Shown here piece after piece: positions 1 through 9,200 of a DNA stretch of 64,000 bases. The DNA is from an uncultured Aquimonas sp. (GTDB lineage Bacteria > Pseudomonadota > Gammaproteobacteria > Xanthomonadales > Xanthomonadaceae): the NCBI RefSeq assembly GCF_937888285.1, contig NZ_CALART010000029.1, positions 1 through 64,000 on the forward strand, given 5' to 3'. A program made the translations under genes and the position numbers. The notes beneath the pieces were generated by a model that did no database searches, was not told where the DNA came from, and worked only from the letters and a program-made list of their open reading frames with translations. The first letter of the stretch is position 1. Every line of letters starts with the position of its first letter.

Positions 1-26
1 CCCGGCTTCCACGGGATGCGCTGGTG

Positions 27-125
27 GATGCGCTGCGCTTATCCACCCTACAACCGCGAGAGACGGCGAGCGTGGATCGAAGCCGAAGGCTGCTGTGCGC
101 GTAGGGTAGATAAGCGAAGCGCATC
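27..125. repeat. REP-like inverted repeat pair
   Basis: Bases 27-51 and 101-125 are 25-base arms in inverted orientation, matching at 23 of 25 positions, around a 49-base centre. Each arm contains the core GCTTATC-ACCCTAC. Paired inverted extragenic palindromes of this kind are common in Lysobacterales genomes. Membership of a genome-wide family is inferred, since only one copy lies in this window. Confidence 0.55.
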
Positions 126-337
126 TACCGGCGTTTGGGTTCTCGAAGGGCGTTTCGCTTCGGGCCGATGGCTGGGCTGGCTACGGTGAGCTCTCGCTCG
201 GCGTCCCGCTTCCACGGGACGTACTACGGTCTGGTCATCCGCCCGCGCCCGCGTGTCGACATCGACGCCGTCCCCGCTGCTTCCGCCAGAAACAGCGCAT
301 CAGACGAGCGCCGCATCTTCGGGGGCTGATTCTTGAG

Positions 338-362
338 CCCCTCTCCCCTCGTGGGAGAGGGG
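338..362. terminator. perfect hairpin downstream of the MBL gene
   Basis: CCCCTCTCCC at 338-347 pairs perfectly with GGGAGAGGGG at 353-362 around a 5-base loop. It lies about 70 bases past the stop codon of the minus-strand hydrolase. There is no U-tract, so it may be a dispersed extragenic palindrome that stabilises mRNA ends and not a true intrinsic terminator. Confidence 0.4.
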
Positions 363-432
363 AGCAGGCACGCGCGCTGGCTGGGGTGCGGAGCCGTGAC
401 AGCGAGGGCGGTCGTCGAGCGAGTGATGCGCC

Positions 433-1107
433 TCAGCGCGCAGCCACCGCCGCATCTGACACGTACGGATTGCCCATGCGCTCGCGGCCCAGCGTCGACA
501 CCGGGCCGTGGCCGGGGACGAACTGCACGGAATCGCCCAGCGCGAACAGACGTTCGCGGATCGAACGGATCAGGTCGGCGTGGTTGCCGCGCGGGAAGTC
601 GGTGCGGCCGATGCTGCCGGCGAAGATCACGTCGCCGACGAAGGCCAAGCCCACCTCGCGCAGGAAGAACACCACGTGACCGGGCGTGTGGCCGGGGCAG
701 TGCAGCACTTCGAGTTCGAGCGCGCCGACGCTGACGCGTTCGCCGTGGGCGAGCCAGCGATCCGGGGTGAACACTTGCGCCGGCGGGAAGCCATATTCGG
801 CCGCGCGGGTCGGCAGCTGCTGGATCCAGAAATCGTCGTCCGGGTGCGGGCCTTCGACCGGCACGCCGAGTCGCTGCTGCAGTTCGGCCACGCCCGAGCA
901 GTGGTCGAGATGACCGTGCGTGACCAGAACTTTCTCCAGCGTCGCACCGTGACGCGCCACCGCGGCGAGCAGGCGCTCGACTTCGCCGCCGGGGTCGACC
1001 AGGGCGGCCTTCTTGGTGCGCTGGCAGACGATCAGCGAGCAATTCTGCTGGAACGGGGTGACCGGCAGCACTTCGACTGCGACCGGTGGGTTCGCGTGCG
1101 TGTTCAT
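433..1107 (-). CDS. MBL-fold metallo-hydrolase, glyoxalase II-like (YcbL type)
   Basis: This 224-residue cytosolic hydrolase has the metallo-beta-lactamase signature THGHLDH at residues 63-69. Further metal ligands lie in HCPGHTPGH, in the aspartate of FVGDVIF and in the histidine of FVPGHGP. The short single-domain form resembles YcbL-type glyoxalase II, which lacks the C-terminal substrate domain of GloB. The likely activity is thioester hydrolysis of S-lactoylglutathione or a related compound; the substrate is inferred. I chose the ATG at 1107 because family homology begins there, while the 40 upstream residues only read rmuC out of frame. The start codon nearly abuts the rmuC stop at 1109, so the two are probably co-transcribed and translationally coupled. 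Confidence 0.88.
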   Translation of the reverse strand: MNTHANPPVAVEVLPVTPFQQNCSLIVCQRTKKAALVDPGGEVERLLAAVARHGATLEKVLVTHGHLDHCSGVAELQQRLGVPVEGPHPDDDFWIQQLPTRAAEYGFPPAQVFTPDRWLAHGERVSVGALELEVLHCPGHTPGHVVFFLREVGLAFVGDVIFAGSIGRTDFPRGNHADLIRSIRERLFALGDSVQFVPGHGPVSTLGRERMGNPYVSDAAVAAR

Positions 1108-1108
1108 C

Positions 1109-2620
1109 TCAATCCTCCGGCGCCGAGGCGTCGTCTTCGCTGTCGGCAGGCAGCTGCAGCAGGTCGGGGGTGCCTTCCAGGGTTTCCACGCTGCGCAGCT
1201 TGCGTTCGATCGCGCGGGTGCGCACACCGGCCGCGCCGATGCTCTTGCTGACGGTGTCGATCTGCTTCTGGGTGCGCTCCAGCACTTCGCCGAACTTGCC
1301 GAACTCGTTCTTGACCGCGCCCAGGATCTGCCAGACCTCGCTGCTGCGCTGTTCGATCGCCAGCGTGCGGAAACCCATCTGCAGGCTGTTGAGCAGGGCC
1401 GCCAGCGTGGTCGGGCCGGCTAGGGTGATGCGGTAGTCGCGCTGCAGGGCCTCGAACAGGCCGGGCCGGCGGATCAGCTCGGCGTACAAGCCTTCAGTGG
1501 GCAGGAACAGCAGGGCGAAGTCGGTGGTGTGCGGCGGGCCGATGTACTTCTCGCGGATGCGCCTGGCCTCGTCGCGGATGCGCCGCTCGAGCGCGAGCGC
1601 GGCCACGCCTGCGGCCTCGGCATCGGCGCGGTCCTGCGCGTCGAGCAGGCGCTCGTAGTCCTCGCGCGGGAACTTGGCGTCGATCGGCAACCACACCGGT
1701 GCGCCCGGCGTGCTGCCCGGCAGGCGGATGGCGTACTCGACGCGCTCGCTGCTGCCCGGCAGGGTGGCGACATTGCTGGCGTACTGCTCGGCGCTCAGGA
1801 TCTGCTCCAGCAGGGCGCCGAGCTGCACTTCGCCGAAGGTGCCGCGCGTTTTGACATTGCCGAGCACGCGCTTCAGATCGCCCACGCCCTGCGCCAGCGT
1901 CTGCATTTCGCCCAAGCCCCGATGCACCTGTTCGAGGCGCTCGGAGACCAGCTTGAAGCTCTCGCCGAGCCGCGTCTCCAGCGTGGTCTTGAGCTTCTCG
2001 TCGACGGTCTCGCGCATGCGTTCGAGCTGGGCGGCGTTGTCGGTCTGCAGCTCCTTGAGCTTGGCTTCAAGCGTGCCGCGCACTTCGTTCATGCGCTCAG
2101 CGTTGTGCTGGGTCAGCGTCAGCAGGCGCGCGTCCAGCGCTTCGCCAAAGCCCTTGAGCGCGGCCACCGATTCCTCGCGGCTCTTGCGGGCGTCATCCGA
2201 CAGCGTCTGTCGCAGGGTCTCGATGCGCTGGTCCGAGCGCAGGGCGGCGGCGTCGAGGCCGCGGCCGAAGGCATCCAGCCGCTCGGCCTGGGCGCGGCTG
2301 CCCTCGCCCAGCGCCGCGCGCAGCTGGGCCTCGAAGCGCGCCTGCTGTTCGGCGGCCTCGCTGCGGGCCTCGCGCAGCTCCTCGCGCAGGGCGCGCTCGG
2401 TGCGTTCGGCGGTGGCGGCCAGTGCGGCCAAGCGTTCGAGCAGCGCGGGGTCGGTCCGCGTGCGCTTCGTTCTGTAGAGCAGGATGGCCAGCAGCATCAG
2501 CACGATCAGCAAGACGACGCAAAGCGCGATCAGCGGCCAGAACAGCACCGACAGGGCATCGGCAGTCCCCTGCGTGGCGGCGACGGGCGCGGCGAGGGTG
2601 GAAACAAGAGCGTGCAGCAT
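1109..2620 (-). CDS. rmuC: DNA recombination protein RmuC
   Basis: The 503-residue protein has an N-terminal membrane anchor at about residues 27-49. A long alanine/glutamate/arginine-rich coiled coil follows to about residue 245. The conserved RmuC nuclease-like domain comes next, with family landmarks VKTRGTFGEVQLG, LPIDAKFP, KYIGPPHTTDFALLFLPTE and AGPTTLAALLNSLQMGF. RmuC is a PD-(D/E)xK-related protein that limits inversions between short inverted repeats in E. coli; its exact biochemical activity is poorly defined. The length is normal. It lies directly upstream of the MBL hydrolase and is divergent from the DUF6916-like gene. Confidence 0.95.
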   Translation of the reverse strand: MLHALVSTLAAPVAATQGTADALSVLFWPLIALCVVLLIVLMLLAILLYRTKRTRTDPALLERLAALAATAERTERALREELREARSEAAEQQARFEAQLRAALGEGSRAQAERLDAFGRGLDAAALRSDQRIETLRQTLSDDARKSREESVAALKGFGEALDARLLTLTQHNAERMNEVRGTLEAKLKELQTDNAAQLERMRETVDEKLKTTLETRLGESFKLVSERLEQVHRGLGEMQTLAQGVGDLKRVLGNVKTRGTFGEVQLGALLEQILSAEQYASNVATLPGSSERVEYAIRLPGSTPGAPVWLPIDAKFPREDYERLLDAQDRADAEAAGVAALALERRIRDEARRIREKYIGPPHTTDFALLFLPTEGLYAELIRRPGLFEALQRDYRITLAGPTTLAALLNSLQMGFRTLAIEQRSSEVWQILGAVKNEFGKFGEVLERTQKQIDTVSKSIGAAGVRTRAIERKLRSVETLEGTPDLLQLPADSEDDASAPED

Positions 2621-2733
2621 GGCGAGCGGGCATCCAGGGCGAACGCGACAGTCTAGTGCGGACCGCCGATGCGCTGGTCATGAGCGTGCATCAAGCCTGC
2701 GGAGATCTCTGCGCGAGCTGCTAGAGTTCGGCG

Positions 2734-3033
2734 ATGAGCACACTCCTGAACGAGATTCCCGTCGAGGACTTCGCCGCGCTGATTGGCGAGGCCCTGCCCA
2801 CCGAGGCCGCCGGCCAGCAGTTCGCGCTGCGCGTCGAAGCCGTCGAGCCCAGCCCGCACCCCACCGGCCGCGGCCTGCCCGGCTTTTCGCTGCAGCTGCG
2901 CGGGCCTGCCGAGCTGAACCTCGGCCAGGGGGTGTATGCGATCACCCATCCGCGCCACGGCTGCCTGCAGCTGTTCATCACGCCGATCCGCCGCGATCCC
3001 GAGGGCCTGCTCTACGAGGCCGTCTTCAACTGA
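2734..3033 (+). CDS. DUF6916-like small protein
   Basis: This 99-residue soluble protein has no signal peptide. The C-terminal pattern, GPAELNLGQGVYAI-THP, LQLFITPI and a final YEAVFN, matches what I recall of the DUF6916 family. That family is short, of unknown function, and is often encoded beside phage-tail-collar (MdpB-like) genes; three such genes lie about 1.5 kb away on the other strand. The ATG start follows a 113-base divergent spacer shared with rmuC. No enzymatic motif is visible. The family assignment is from memory of its pattern and deserves a profile search. Confidence 0.7.
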   Translation: MSTLLNEIPVEDFAALIGEALPTEAAGQQFALRVEAVEPSPHPTGRGLPGFSLQLRGPAELNLGQGVYAITHPRHGCLQLFITPIRRDPEGLLYEAVFN

Positions 3034-3057
3034 TGTGCCGCGGCTGCAGCGCGTCGA

Positions 3058-3597
3058 TCAGCGCTGCGCCTCACGGCGCATGAAGTGATAGACGCCGCGG
3101 ACTTCGAGCGTGTCGAAGCCCAGCCGCCGATACCAGGCATGGGCAGGGTTGAAGGGTTCGACGTGCAGGGTGATGGGCAGGCTGCGCTCGGCGCTCCAGT
3201 CGATCATCTGCTGCATCAGCTGTCGGGCGACGCCGCGCCCGCGCCACTCGGGCAGCAGGGTGATTTCCATCAGGCGCAGCTCCTCGCGGCCCCAGTGCAG
3301 GTAGAGCCGGCCGATGCCCGCGCCGGCGTGTTCGATCACCAGAAAGGCGGCGCCCGGATAGTGCTGGCGGTAGTGGCTGCGCTGGGCGCTGAACTGCTGG
3401 TCGACGAAGGCCTGCTGCTGGGTGTCGTCCCAGCCGCTGCGCGCCAGCTCTTCGCTGCGCGTGCTGGCGTAGAGCCCACGCAGCAGGGGCAGGTCGGCTT
3501 CGCTTTCCGGGCGCAGGTGCAGGTCCGCCGGCCGCTGCGGCCAGTCGGACGCGAACAGCTCAAGCAGGGCGCTGGCGCGCTCGGCGGGCTGCAGCAC
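3058..3597 (-). CDS. GNAT family N-acetyltransferase
   Basis: This 179-residue acetyl-CoA-dependent acyltransferase carries the GNAT motif-A loop LPEWRGRGVARQLM (R/QxxGxG/A type) after the strand RLMEITLL. A motif-B region, PAHAWYRRLGFD, follows near the C-terminus. A longer open frame continues upstream, but it only reads through the neighbouring gene, so I chose the GTG at 3597. It is preceded by GAGG about nine bases upstream and lies 23 bases after the stop of the Tat-exported gene. Co-transcription with that gene is likely. The substrate is unknown. GNAT genes recur beside MdpB/DUF6916 loci, so it may belong to this cluster functionally. Confidence 0.82.
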   Translation of the reverse strand: MLQPAERASALLELFASDWPQRPADLHLRPESEADLPLLRGLYASTRSEELARSGWDDTQQQAFVDQQFSAQRSHYRQHYPGAAFLVIEHAGAGIGRLYLHWGREELRLMEITLLPEWRGRGVARQLMQQMIDWSAERSLPITLHVEPFNPAHAWYRRLGFDTLEVRGVYHFMRREAQR

Positions 3598-3620
3598 GAG
3601 GCTCGACCTCAGGCCCGCAT

Positions 3621-4241
3621 TCAGACGCTGGCCTGATCCTGCGCCAGGCAGGCGAGGTCGGCGCGCAGGCAGAGGTCGGCGGACTCGGTTTCCGCGCGCA
3701 CCTGCAGCAGGAAGCCGTCGATGCCGGCCGGTGGCGCGCAGCGCTGGTCCGGCCCGCACGCCAGTGGCGCGGACGGGATCGCGTCGAGGCGGATCAGATA
3801 GTCGCCTTCCGGCCAGCCTGCCGCATCCAGCCGCAGGTAGCGGGACGAAGCCGCACCGTCGTCCAGCCGGAACTCGAAGGCGAGGCCCTGGGCGGGCAGG
3901 CTGAGGCTGCAGTCGCCGCTGTTGCCCGCGGTCTGGCTCTGATCGAAGCGCCAGGCCCGATGCCGGGCCCCGGCGGCGGCGTCGGTGTCGTACAGCAGGT
4001 CCAGCTGCAGCGAGCGCAGGGGCGAGCCCTCGGCCAGCCGTGGGCCGAGCAGCCGCAGACGCTGTGGCGCCGTGCCGCTGGCCGCCTGCGCCTGTTCGCT
4101 GTAGGGACGCCACAGCCCGGACTCGGCATCCAGCCGCAGCACGCGCGCGGATGGATCCGCCGAGAGGCCGCGCGCAGGCCCCGACAGCGCAGCCGCGCCG
4201 ATGCCGCAGGCGCTGCCAACCAGAAAAGCTCGACGATCCAT
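3621..4241 (-). CDS. Tat-exported hypothetical protein
   Basis: The 206-residue product begins MDRRAFLVG, a good twin-arginine motif (RRxFL). A hydrophobic alanine/glycine-rich segment to about residue 24 follows, so folded export through the Tat system is predicted. The mature part has scattered cysteines (GDCSLSL, LACGPDQRCAPP, ADLCLRADLACLA) that could form disulfides, and a beta-rich look. I recognise no enzyme family. The start at 4241 is the ATG that creates the Tat signal; 60 upstream in-frame codons are not protein-like. It sits between the GNAT gene and the tail-collar genes on the same strand, suggesting a shared role in this surface-associated locus. Confidence 0.75.
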   Translation of the reverse strand: MDRRAFLVGSACGIGAAALSGPARGLSADPSARVLRLDAESGLWRPYSEQAQAASGTAPQRLRLLGPRLAEGSPLRSLQLDLLYDTDAAAGARHRAWRFDQSQTAGNSGDCSLSLPAQGLAFEFRLDDGAASSRYLRLDAAGWPEGDYLIRLDAIPSAPLACGPDQRCAPPAGIDGFLLQVRAETESADLCLRADLACLAQDQASV

Positions 4242-4450
4242 GATGGGTCCTGTTGTGTCTTCCGCGGCCTGCTGACGGGCCGCTGGTGGGGCTGGGATGA
4301 AGTGTGCCGGGTGTCGCGCCTGCGAACCGCGCCGCCGCGTTCTGGCAGCATGTCGAAATACGCCCCTCCTGGGAGCTTTCGACTCGGCGGTCCGGCGCAG
4401 GTCCGTACCGCCTGCCGACAACCCAATCGCTCACGCGCTTGCAGTGTCGA

Positions 4451-4470
4451 CTCGGCCTTCCTTGGCCGAG
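4451..4470 (-). terminator. hairpin after the tail-collar operon
   Basis: CTCGGCC and GGCCGAG form a perfect 7-bp stem around a 6-base loop, starting 26 bases past the stop of the last tail-collar gene. No U-run follows, so intrinsic termination is uncertain. The rest of 4242-4496 shows no gene and is probably the leader of the Tat-exported gene. Confidence 0.4.
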
Positions 4471-4496
4471 CAAACAGGCCGATTTTCAACTGCCGG

Positions 4497-5015
4497 CTAG
4501 GAGCGCGGCGGAAACACGCCCTGCAGGGCGATACAGAAGTAGAACGTCAGATAGGGCTGCATGTTGTTGTGCGGCTGGTCGCCGCCGACCGCAGTCAGGC
4601 TCTGCGGCGCGAGCTGGGTCAGGCCGGTGGGCGCCGCGTACTGGCCGATGCCGATGCCGGTGGCTGGCAGTTCGGCCGCGGGCTGGCGGCTCAGGCCGTC
4701 GGACTGCGAGGCGCGCACCGTGTGCGCGTGGCTCGGGATCTCGGATTCCAGCAGGCTGACCGTCTCCGAGCCGCCCACCTCGCCGAGGTCGTGCAGGCTC
4801 AGGCCCGGGCCCTGGCCGGGATGCATCGGCGCGCGGCCCTGCAGGTCCGGCAGGGCGAAGTTGCTCTTGCCATTGCCGCCATAGGTGGTGCCCAGCAGCG
4901 AGAACAGGGCGGTGTTCTGCGACAGCGGCAGCAGCTGGCCATCGCACCAGGCCCAGCCGCGCGGCGCGAAGTTGAAGGGGAAGATGCGGATTTCGGCAAC
5001 AAAGGGATCGGCCAC
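4497..5015 (-). CDS. phage-tail-collar domain protein (MdpB-type) 1
   Basis: This 172-residue protein starts with the collar-domain pattern: FVAEIRIFPFNFAPRGWAWC, then DGQLLPLSQNTALFSLLGTT, YGGNGKSNFALPDLQGRAPM and ETVSLLESEIPSHAH. It ends in the family tail HNNMQPYLTFYFCIALQG. In phages the domain sits at fibre collars; in bacteria stand-alone versions are called microcystin-dependent (MdpB) proteins and lack a proven function. I chose the GTG at 5015 because AAGGAG lies six bases upstream and the residues line up with the two paralogues. It is the last gene of a three-gene tandem array, 11 bases after gene 2. No signal peptide is visible. Confidence 0.85.
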   Translation of the reverse strand: MADPFVAEIRIFPFNFAPRGWAWCDGQLLPLSQNTALFSLLGTTYGGNGKSNFALPDLQGRAPMHPGQGPGLSLHDLGEVGGSETVSLLESEIPSHAHTVRASQSDGLSRQPAAELPATGIGIGQYAAPTGLTQLAPQSLTAVGGDQPHNNMQPYLTFYFCIALQGVFPPRS

Positions 5016-5026
5016 GGGGTGCTCCT

Positions 5027-5536
5027 TCAGGACGGCTGCGGGAAGATGCCGAACAGCGAGATGATGAAGTCCACGCACAGGTAGGGCTGCATGTTGGTGT
5101 GCGGCTGGCTGCCGCCCACCGCCCCGATGCTGGCTGGCGCGAGGTTGGTCAGCGGTGCGTCCGAGCCATATGGCGAGACCGTGGCGCCGGTGCTGGCAGC
5201 CATGACCTGCTGGCTGGCGGTCTGGGTGGTGGCCGTGTTGTTGGTCGCCAGCAGGGCATGCGTATGCGCCGGGATCTGGTTGACCGTCAGCGTGATCTCC
5301 TCGGCGCCTCCGGTCTCGGCAAGGATGAAGCCATTGCCCTGGTGGATGGGGATGCGGCCGCGCAGGTCGGGCAGGGCGAAGGTGCTTTGCCCGTCGCCGC
5401 CGTAGGTGGTGCCGATCAGCTGGAACAGGGTCTCGTTCTCGGAGATCGGCAGCAGCTGGCCTTCGCAGAACATCCAGCCGGCGGGCGCGAAGTTGCCCGC
5501 GAACATGCGGATCTCGCCTACATAGGGTTGTGCCAT
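5027..5536 (-). CDS. phage-tail-collar domain protein (MdpB-type) 2
   Basis: This 169-residue paralogue of its two neighbours begins MAQPYVGEIRMFAGNFAPAG and keeps the GQLLPISENETLFQLIGTTY, FALPDLRGRIPIHQG and IPAHTHAL blocks. It ends HTNMQPYLCVDFIISLFG. The variable middle (residues about 105-145) is rich in Thr, Ala and Ser, as expected for an exposed trimeric fibre-like section. The ATG at 5536 matches the N-terminus of its paralogues; the 18 codons upstream do not. Spacing to gene 3 is 19 bases, indicating one operon. The function is unknown outside phage tails. Confidence 0.86.
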   Translation of the reverse strand: MAQPYVGEIRMFAGNFAPAGWMFCEGQLLPISENETLFQLIGTTYGGDGQSTFALPDLRGRIPIHQGNGFILAETGGAEEITLTVNQIPAHTHALLATNNTATTQTASQQVMAASTGATVSPYGSDAPLTNLAPASIGAVGGSQPHTNMQPYLCVDFIISLFGIFPQPS

Positions 5537-5555
5537 GGGTGGTCTCCGTCTGGGC

Positions 5556-6062
5556 CTAGGTCGGCGAGGGGAAGATGCCCTGCAGTGCAATGCAGAAGCT
5601 GATGGTCAGGAAGGGCTGCATGTTCAGATGCGCCTGCGAGCCGCCGACATTGGTCACCGCGCTGGGGGCCATGGCCACCAGGTTCGCCGGCGGTGCCCAC
5701 AGGTTGGAGGCGCTGGAGTTCGACAGGGCCAGCGCATTGGTCGGCGTGTTGGTGCTGGCGGTCTGATTGCTGGCCTGCATCACGTGGGTGTGCGTCGGCA
5801 TCTCGGCGATCGACAGCGTATGCGCCTGCTCGCCACCGCGTTCACCCAGGGTATGGCCGCTGCCGACGTGGATCGGCGTGCGCCCGCGCAGGTCGGGCAG
5901 GGCGAAGTTGACCCGGCCATCGCCACCGAAGGTGGTGCCCAGCAGGGAGAACAGGGCCTGGTTCTGGTTGATCGGCAGCAGCTGGCCGTTGCACAGCGCC
6001 CAGCCCTTGGGGGCGAACACGAAGCTCATCATGCGGATTTCAGAGAGAAAAGGTTCTGCCAT
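5556..6062 (-). CDS. phage-tail-collar domain protein (MdpB-type) 3
   Basis: This is the first-transcribed member of the tandem array, 168 residues, starting MAEPFLSEIRMMSFVFAPKG. It shares CNGQLLPINQNQALFSLLGT, FALPDLRGRTPIHVG and the closing LNMQPFLTISFCIALQGIFP. The central Asn/Thr/Ser-rich region (NQTASTNTPTNALALSNSS) diverges most from the paralogues. The ATG at 6062 is fixed by the family N-terminus. Its promoter probably lies in the 108 bases between here and the hairpin at 6171-6200 that follows the giant gene. No tail, tape-measure, lysis or integrase genes are nearby, so this is not a recognisable prophage fragment. Confidence 0.86.
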   Translation of the reverse strand: MAEPFLSEIRMMSFVFAPKGWALCNGQLLPINQNQALFSLLGTTFGGDGRVNFALPDLRGRTPIHVGSGHTLGERGGEQAHTLSIAEMPTHTHVMQASNQTASTNTPTNALALSNSSASNLWAPPANLVAMAPSAVTNVGGSQAHLNMQPFLTISFCIALQGIFPSPT

Positions 6063-6170
6063 GGCGGTCTCCAGTGCTCGGGGCACGCCGCGAAGTGCGG
6101 CCTGCGGGATGAGAGGGCGGAAGCGCCAGTCAGCGCTGCGCTGTCGTCCTCCCGGGGTTCTGCGATGAAC

Positions 6171-6200
6171 GCGGTCGGTGCCCCTTCGAGCACCGACCGC
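6171..6200 (-). terminator. hairpin after the giant secreted-protein gene
   Basis: An 11-bp perfect stem, GCGGTCGGTGC and GCACCGACCGC, with an 8-base loop begins seven bases past the TAA stop of the giant gene. No U-tract follows, so termination may be Rho-assisted. It separates the giant gene from the tail-collar operon. Confidence 0.5.
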
Positions 6201-6207
6201 GAAGCGC

Positions 6208-9200
6208 TTACGGAATCGTGCAGTTGCTGAAACCGCTGGTGCCCGAGATCAGCAGCGTGCCGCCGCCTGCCGGGTTCAGTCCGTTGACATAGGTCTCCAC
6301 GCCCGGCGATGCGGTGGCAGCCATGCCGACCACGCCGAAGGTGAACTGGCCGGCGACGTTGCCCTGCTTGCGCAGGCCGATGCCAAGCGCCGCTGGGAAG
6401 CCGGCGGTGGGCGCGCTGCTGTTGCCGGAGATGTCCAGACACACGGTGTCGTTCTCGCCGGTTCCACCGTTGCCGGAATCGATGCGGATGCCCTGACGGG
6501 CGCCGCTCAAGGGTGCCGCCACCGTGTTGTTCTGCACGCGCGCCCGGAGGGTGCCGTTGGTGTCGCGGGAGACCAGCAGGATGCCGTTGCCATCGGTCTG
6601 GCTGATGGTGTTGTTGCGCACCGTCACCGTCATCTGCGGTGCGTCGCTCACCCCGAAGGTGTTGCCGAGGCCGCCGCCGATGCCCTGCGAAGCCAGAGTG
6701 TTGTTGGCCACGATCACGTTGTTCTCGATCAGCGAGGTCACGTTGGCCTGGCCGAAGGCGGAGTTGCTGATGCCGGTGCCGGTGACGTTGGTGATCGGGT
6801 TGGCCACGGTGCCGTTGTTGGAGATGTTGAAGTTGCCCTGGCCGCGGCCGTTCACCAGGGCGACGATGCCCTCGGCGCCGATGCGGTTGGCGGCACTGGC
6901 GCCAGCGATGCGGTTGCCGGTGATGTTGATGATGTTGGTGGCATGGCCCGCCGTGCCCATCGTGCCCACCGGCCCGGCCGCATTGGCGTTGCCGCCCTGC
7001 ACCTGGATGCCGCCACCGCCCGGGAAGTTGGTGATCACGTTGTTGGTGATGCTGGCGGCGGTGACGTTGGCGACCGTCGAACCCGAACCGAAGCCGATCA
7101 GGCCGATGCCCCAACCCTGCGAGGTGGCCGACGAGGTGCTGCTGGTCAGGGTATTGCCGCTGATGGTCACCGAGCTCAGGGTGCCGTTGAAGTTGAACAG
7201 CTCGATGCCGTGGTGGCGGGAGTTCGTGAGGCTGCTGTTGGTGATCGACACGGCACCGTAGATGTTGCGCTCGTTGCCATTGGTGGTCGTGTTGAAGGCG
7301 ATGTTGGCCGAGTTGTTGGCAATCGACGCACCGGTGCCGTCGATGCTGCCGTTGGCGAAGGTGAAGCCGTTGACCTCGGTGCCATTGACGCCGTTGCCGC
7401 CGGTGTTCTGGATGCGCATGCGGGTGATCGAGGGCGCGACCGTGTTGGTCAGCTGGACGCCGTGGCTGCTGGTGTTGGCGATGAAGCCACCGGTGCAGCT
7501 CGCGCTGTCGCTGCAGGTGCCGCCGTTGCCGGTGACCGTCAGCGCGCCGCTGCTGCCGGTGTTGTTCAGCAGGATGCCGTGGGCGCCGCCCAGCGACTGC
7601 ACCGACACCGCGTTGATGCCGGCCGCGCCGATGGTGGTGTTCTGTACTTCGACCGCGATGCCCCCGTTGTTCACCAGGGCTCCCGCCGCGACGTTGCCGA
7701 GGGTCAGGGTGCCGGCACTGCTGGCCCGCAGCGCGGCGGTGTTCGCGCTGGTGATCCGGGTGACGTTGCTGAAGGCGTAGGTGCCGGTGTTGTTGGCCAG
7801 GTTGATGCCGCCGCCGCTCTCGCCCGCGTCGTCATGATCGATGATCAGCTGCTGGCCGAAGCTGAGCCCGGCCGGGCTGGCGCTGTTCTGGATGTCGATG
7901 GCCGGAGTGCCCGCACCGAGCGCGCCCTCGGAGTTGATCGTGCCGGTCATGCTGCCGGACAGGGTCATGCCGCTGACCTGCAGGCTTCGCGCTGCAGCGG
8001 TGAAGATCGAGACTCCGCCATTGAGGATCAGAGTGCCGCCACCGCTGGCAGCGACTGCCGTTCCGGCCAGGCGATTCGCGTTCGTCCCGAGCTCGGCGTT
8101 CACGGTAATCGCAATGGTCGCGCCGGGGTTGTTCAGCAGCTGCACCGCCGGGTTGGTGCCAGTGCCGGTGAAGACCTTGCTGGCGCCGCTGAAGGTGATC
8201 GTGCCGCCGGTGCGGCCACTGACGCGCAGACCCTGGTTGCCGGCGCCGCTGCCGCACAGTGCGGAGCAGTTGAGGTTGCCGGACAGGGTCAGGTTGGCGC
8301 TGGCTGCGCCCTCGATGTCAATGAGGCGCCCTGCGCTGGCTTTCTCGATGGAACCCGCATAGTTCACCGTGGCCGTTCCCGTGCTGACCTGGAAGGCAGT
8401 GCCGGTGGCGCCGCTCAGCGCACCCGTGCCGAGGTTCAGGGTGCCGGCGATCGCCGACAGACGCACGTTCTGCGCGCCGCTGCTGGAGCTGACCTCGGTG
8501 AAGGCATTGCCGCCCACTTCGGTGACCGTGCCGTTGGCCAGATCCAACGCCTGGCCGCTGCCGACGATGCGGTTCTCGCCGAGGACCAGCGCACCGACGT
8601 TGGCCCCCAGCAGGGCGGCACCGGTGGTGTTGCCGATCTCGATGCCGCGCACCGTATTGCCGGAGCCCAGGGTGATGGCATGGGTGGCGGCGACGCTGGT
8701 GGTGAGCACCGGGCGCGCGCCGGCCAAGGCGGGACGCGCGACGGCAGTCGCCGGCGGACTGATGCCGAACACCGTGTCGAAGGCACCGGCAACGCCCTGG
8801 CCGATCAGCTGCTGGCCATTCTTCAGGGTGACGCCGCCGATGTAGGCGCCGCTGAACTTGAAGATCTTGGTGTTCGGGCTGGCCGCGGTCACCGCTGCTG
8901 CCAGCGTCTGGAACGGACGCGCGAGCGTGCCGTCGCCGCCGGCCGGGGCGTCGTCATCGACGAACCAGATCGCTTCGCCGCTGAGCGCCACCGTCGCGGT
9001 GGCGGTGGTGCAGGCCGGCGGCGCCGGCACGCCGGAGTCGCAGACCTGGAAGCTGAAGCTGTCGGCGGTGCTCGTCTCGCTGGCCGGCGGCGCATAGCTC
9101 CAGCTGCCGTCGGCGGCGGTGCTGACGCGGCCGCCCTGGGCGGTCGGGGCATTGGACTGCACGGTCACGCTGAAGGGCGCGCCGCCGGCGCCGTCGATGT

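Larger units (their letters stand above)
1..432. other. non-coding, repeat-bearing left end
   Basis: I see no convincing gene in these 432 bases. The short ORFs here have no recognisable domain and lack good ribosome binding sites. The stretch holds a REP-like inverted repeat at 27-51 and 101-125, a short direct repeat of the motif CTTCCACGGGA near positions 6 and 209, and a strong hairpin at 338-362 just beyond the end of the minus-strand hydrolase gene. Confidence 0.6.

Noticed and set aside
3598..4473. Long N-terminal extension of the GNAT frame
   Set aside because: The extension runs through the Tat-exported protein gene in another frame, is Arg/Gly/Ala-rich, and lacks GNAT homology; a GTG with a Shine-Dalgarno sequence exists at 3597.
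4497..6062. Tail-collar genes as evidence of a prophage
   Set aside because: No capsid, portal, tail-tube, tape-measure, lysis or integrase gene is present, and no attachment-site repeats flank the cluster. Stand-alone MdpB-type genes are known outside phages.
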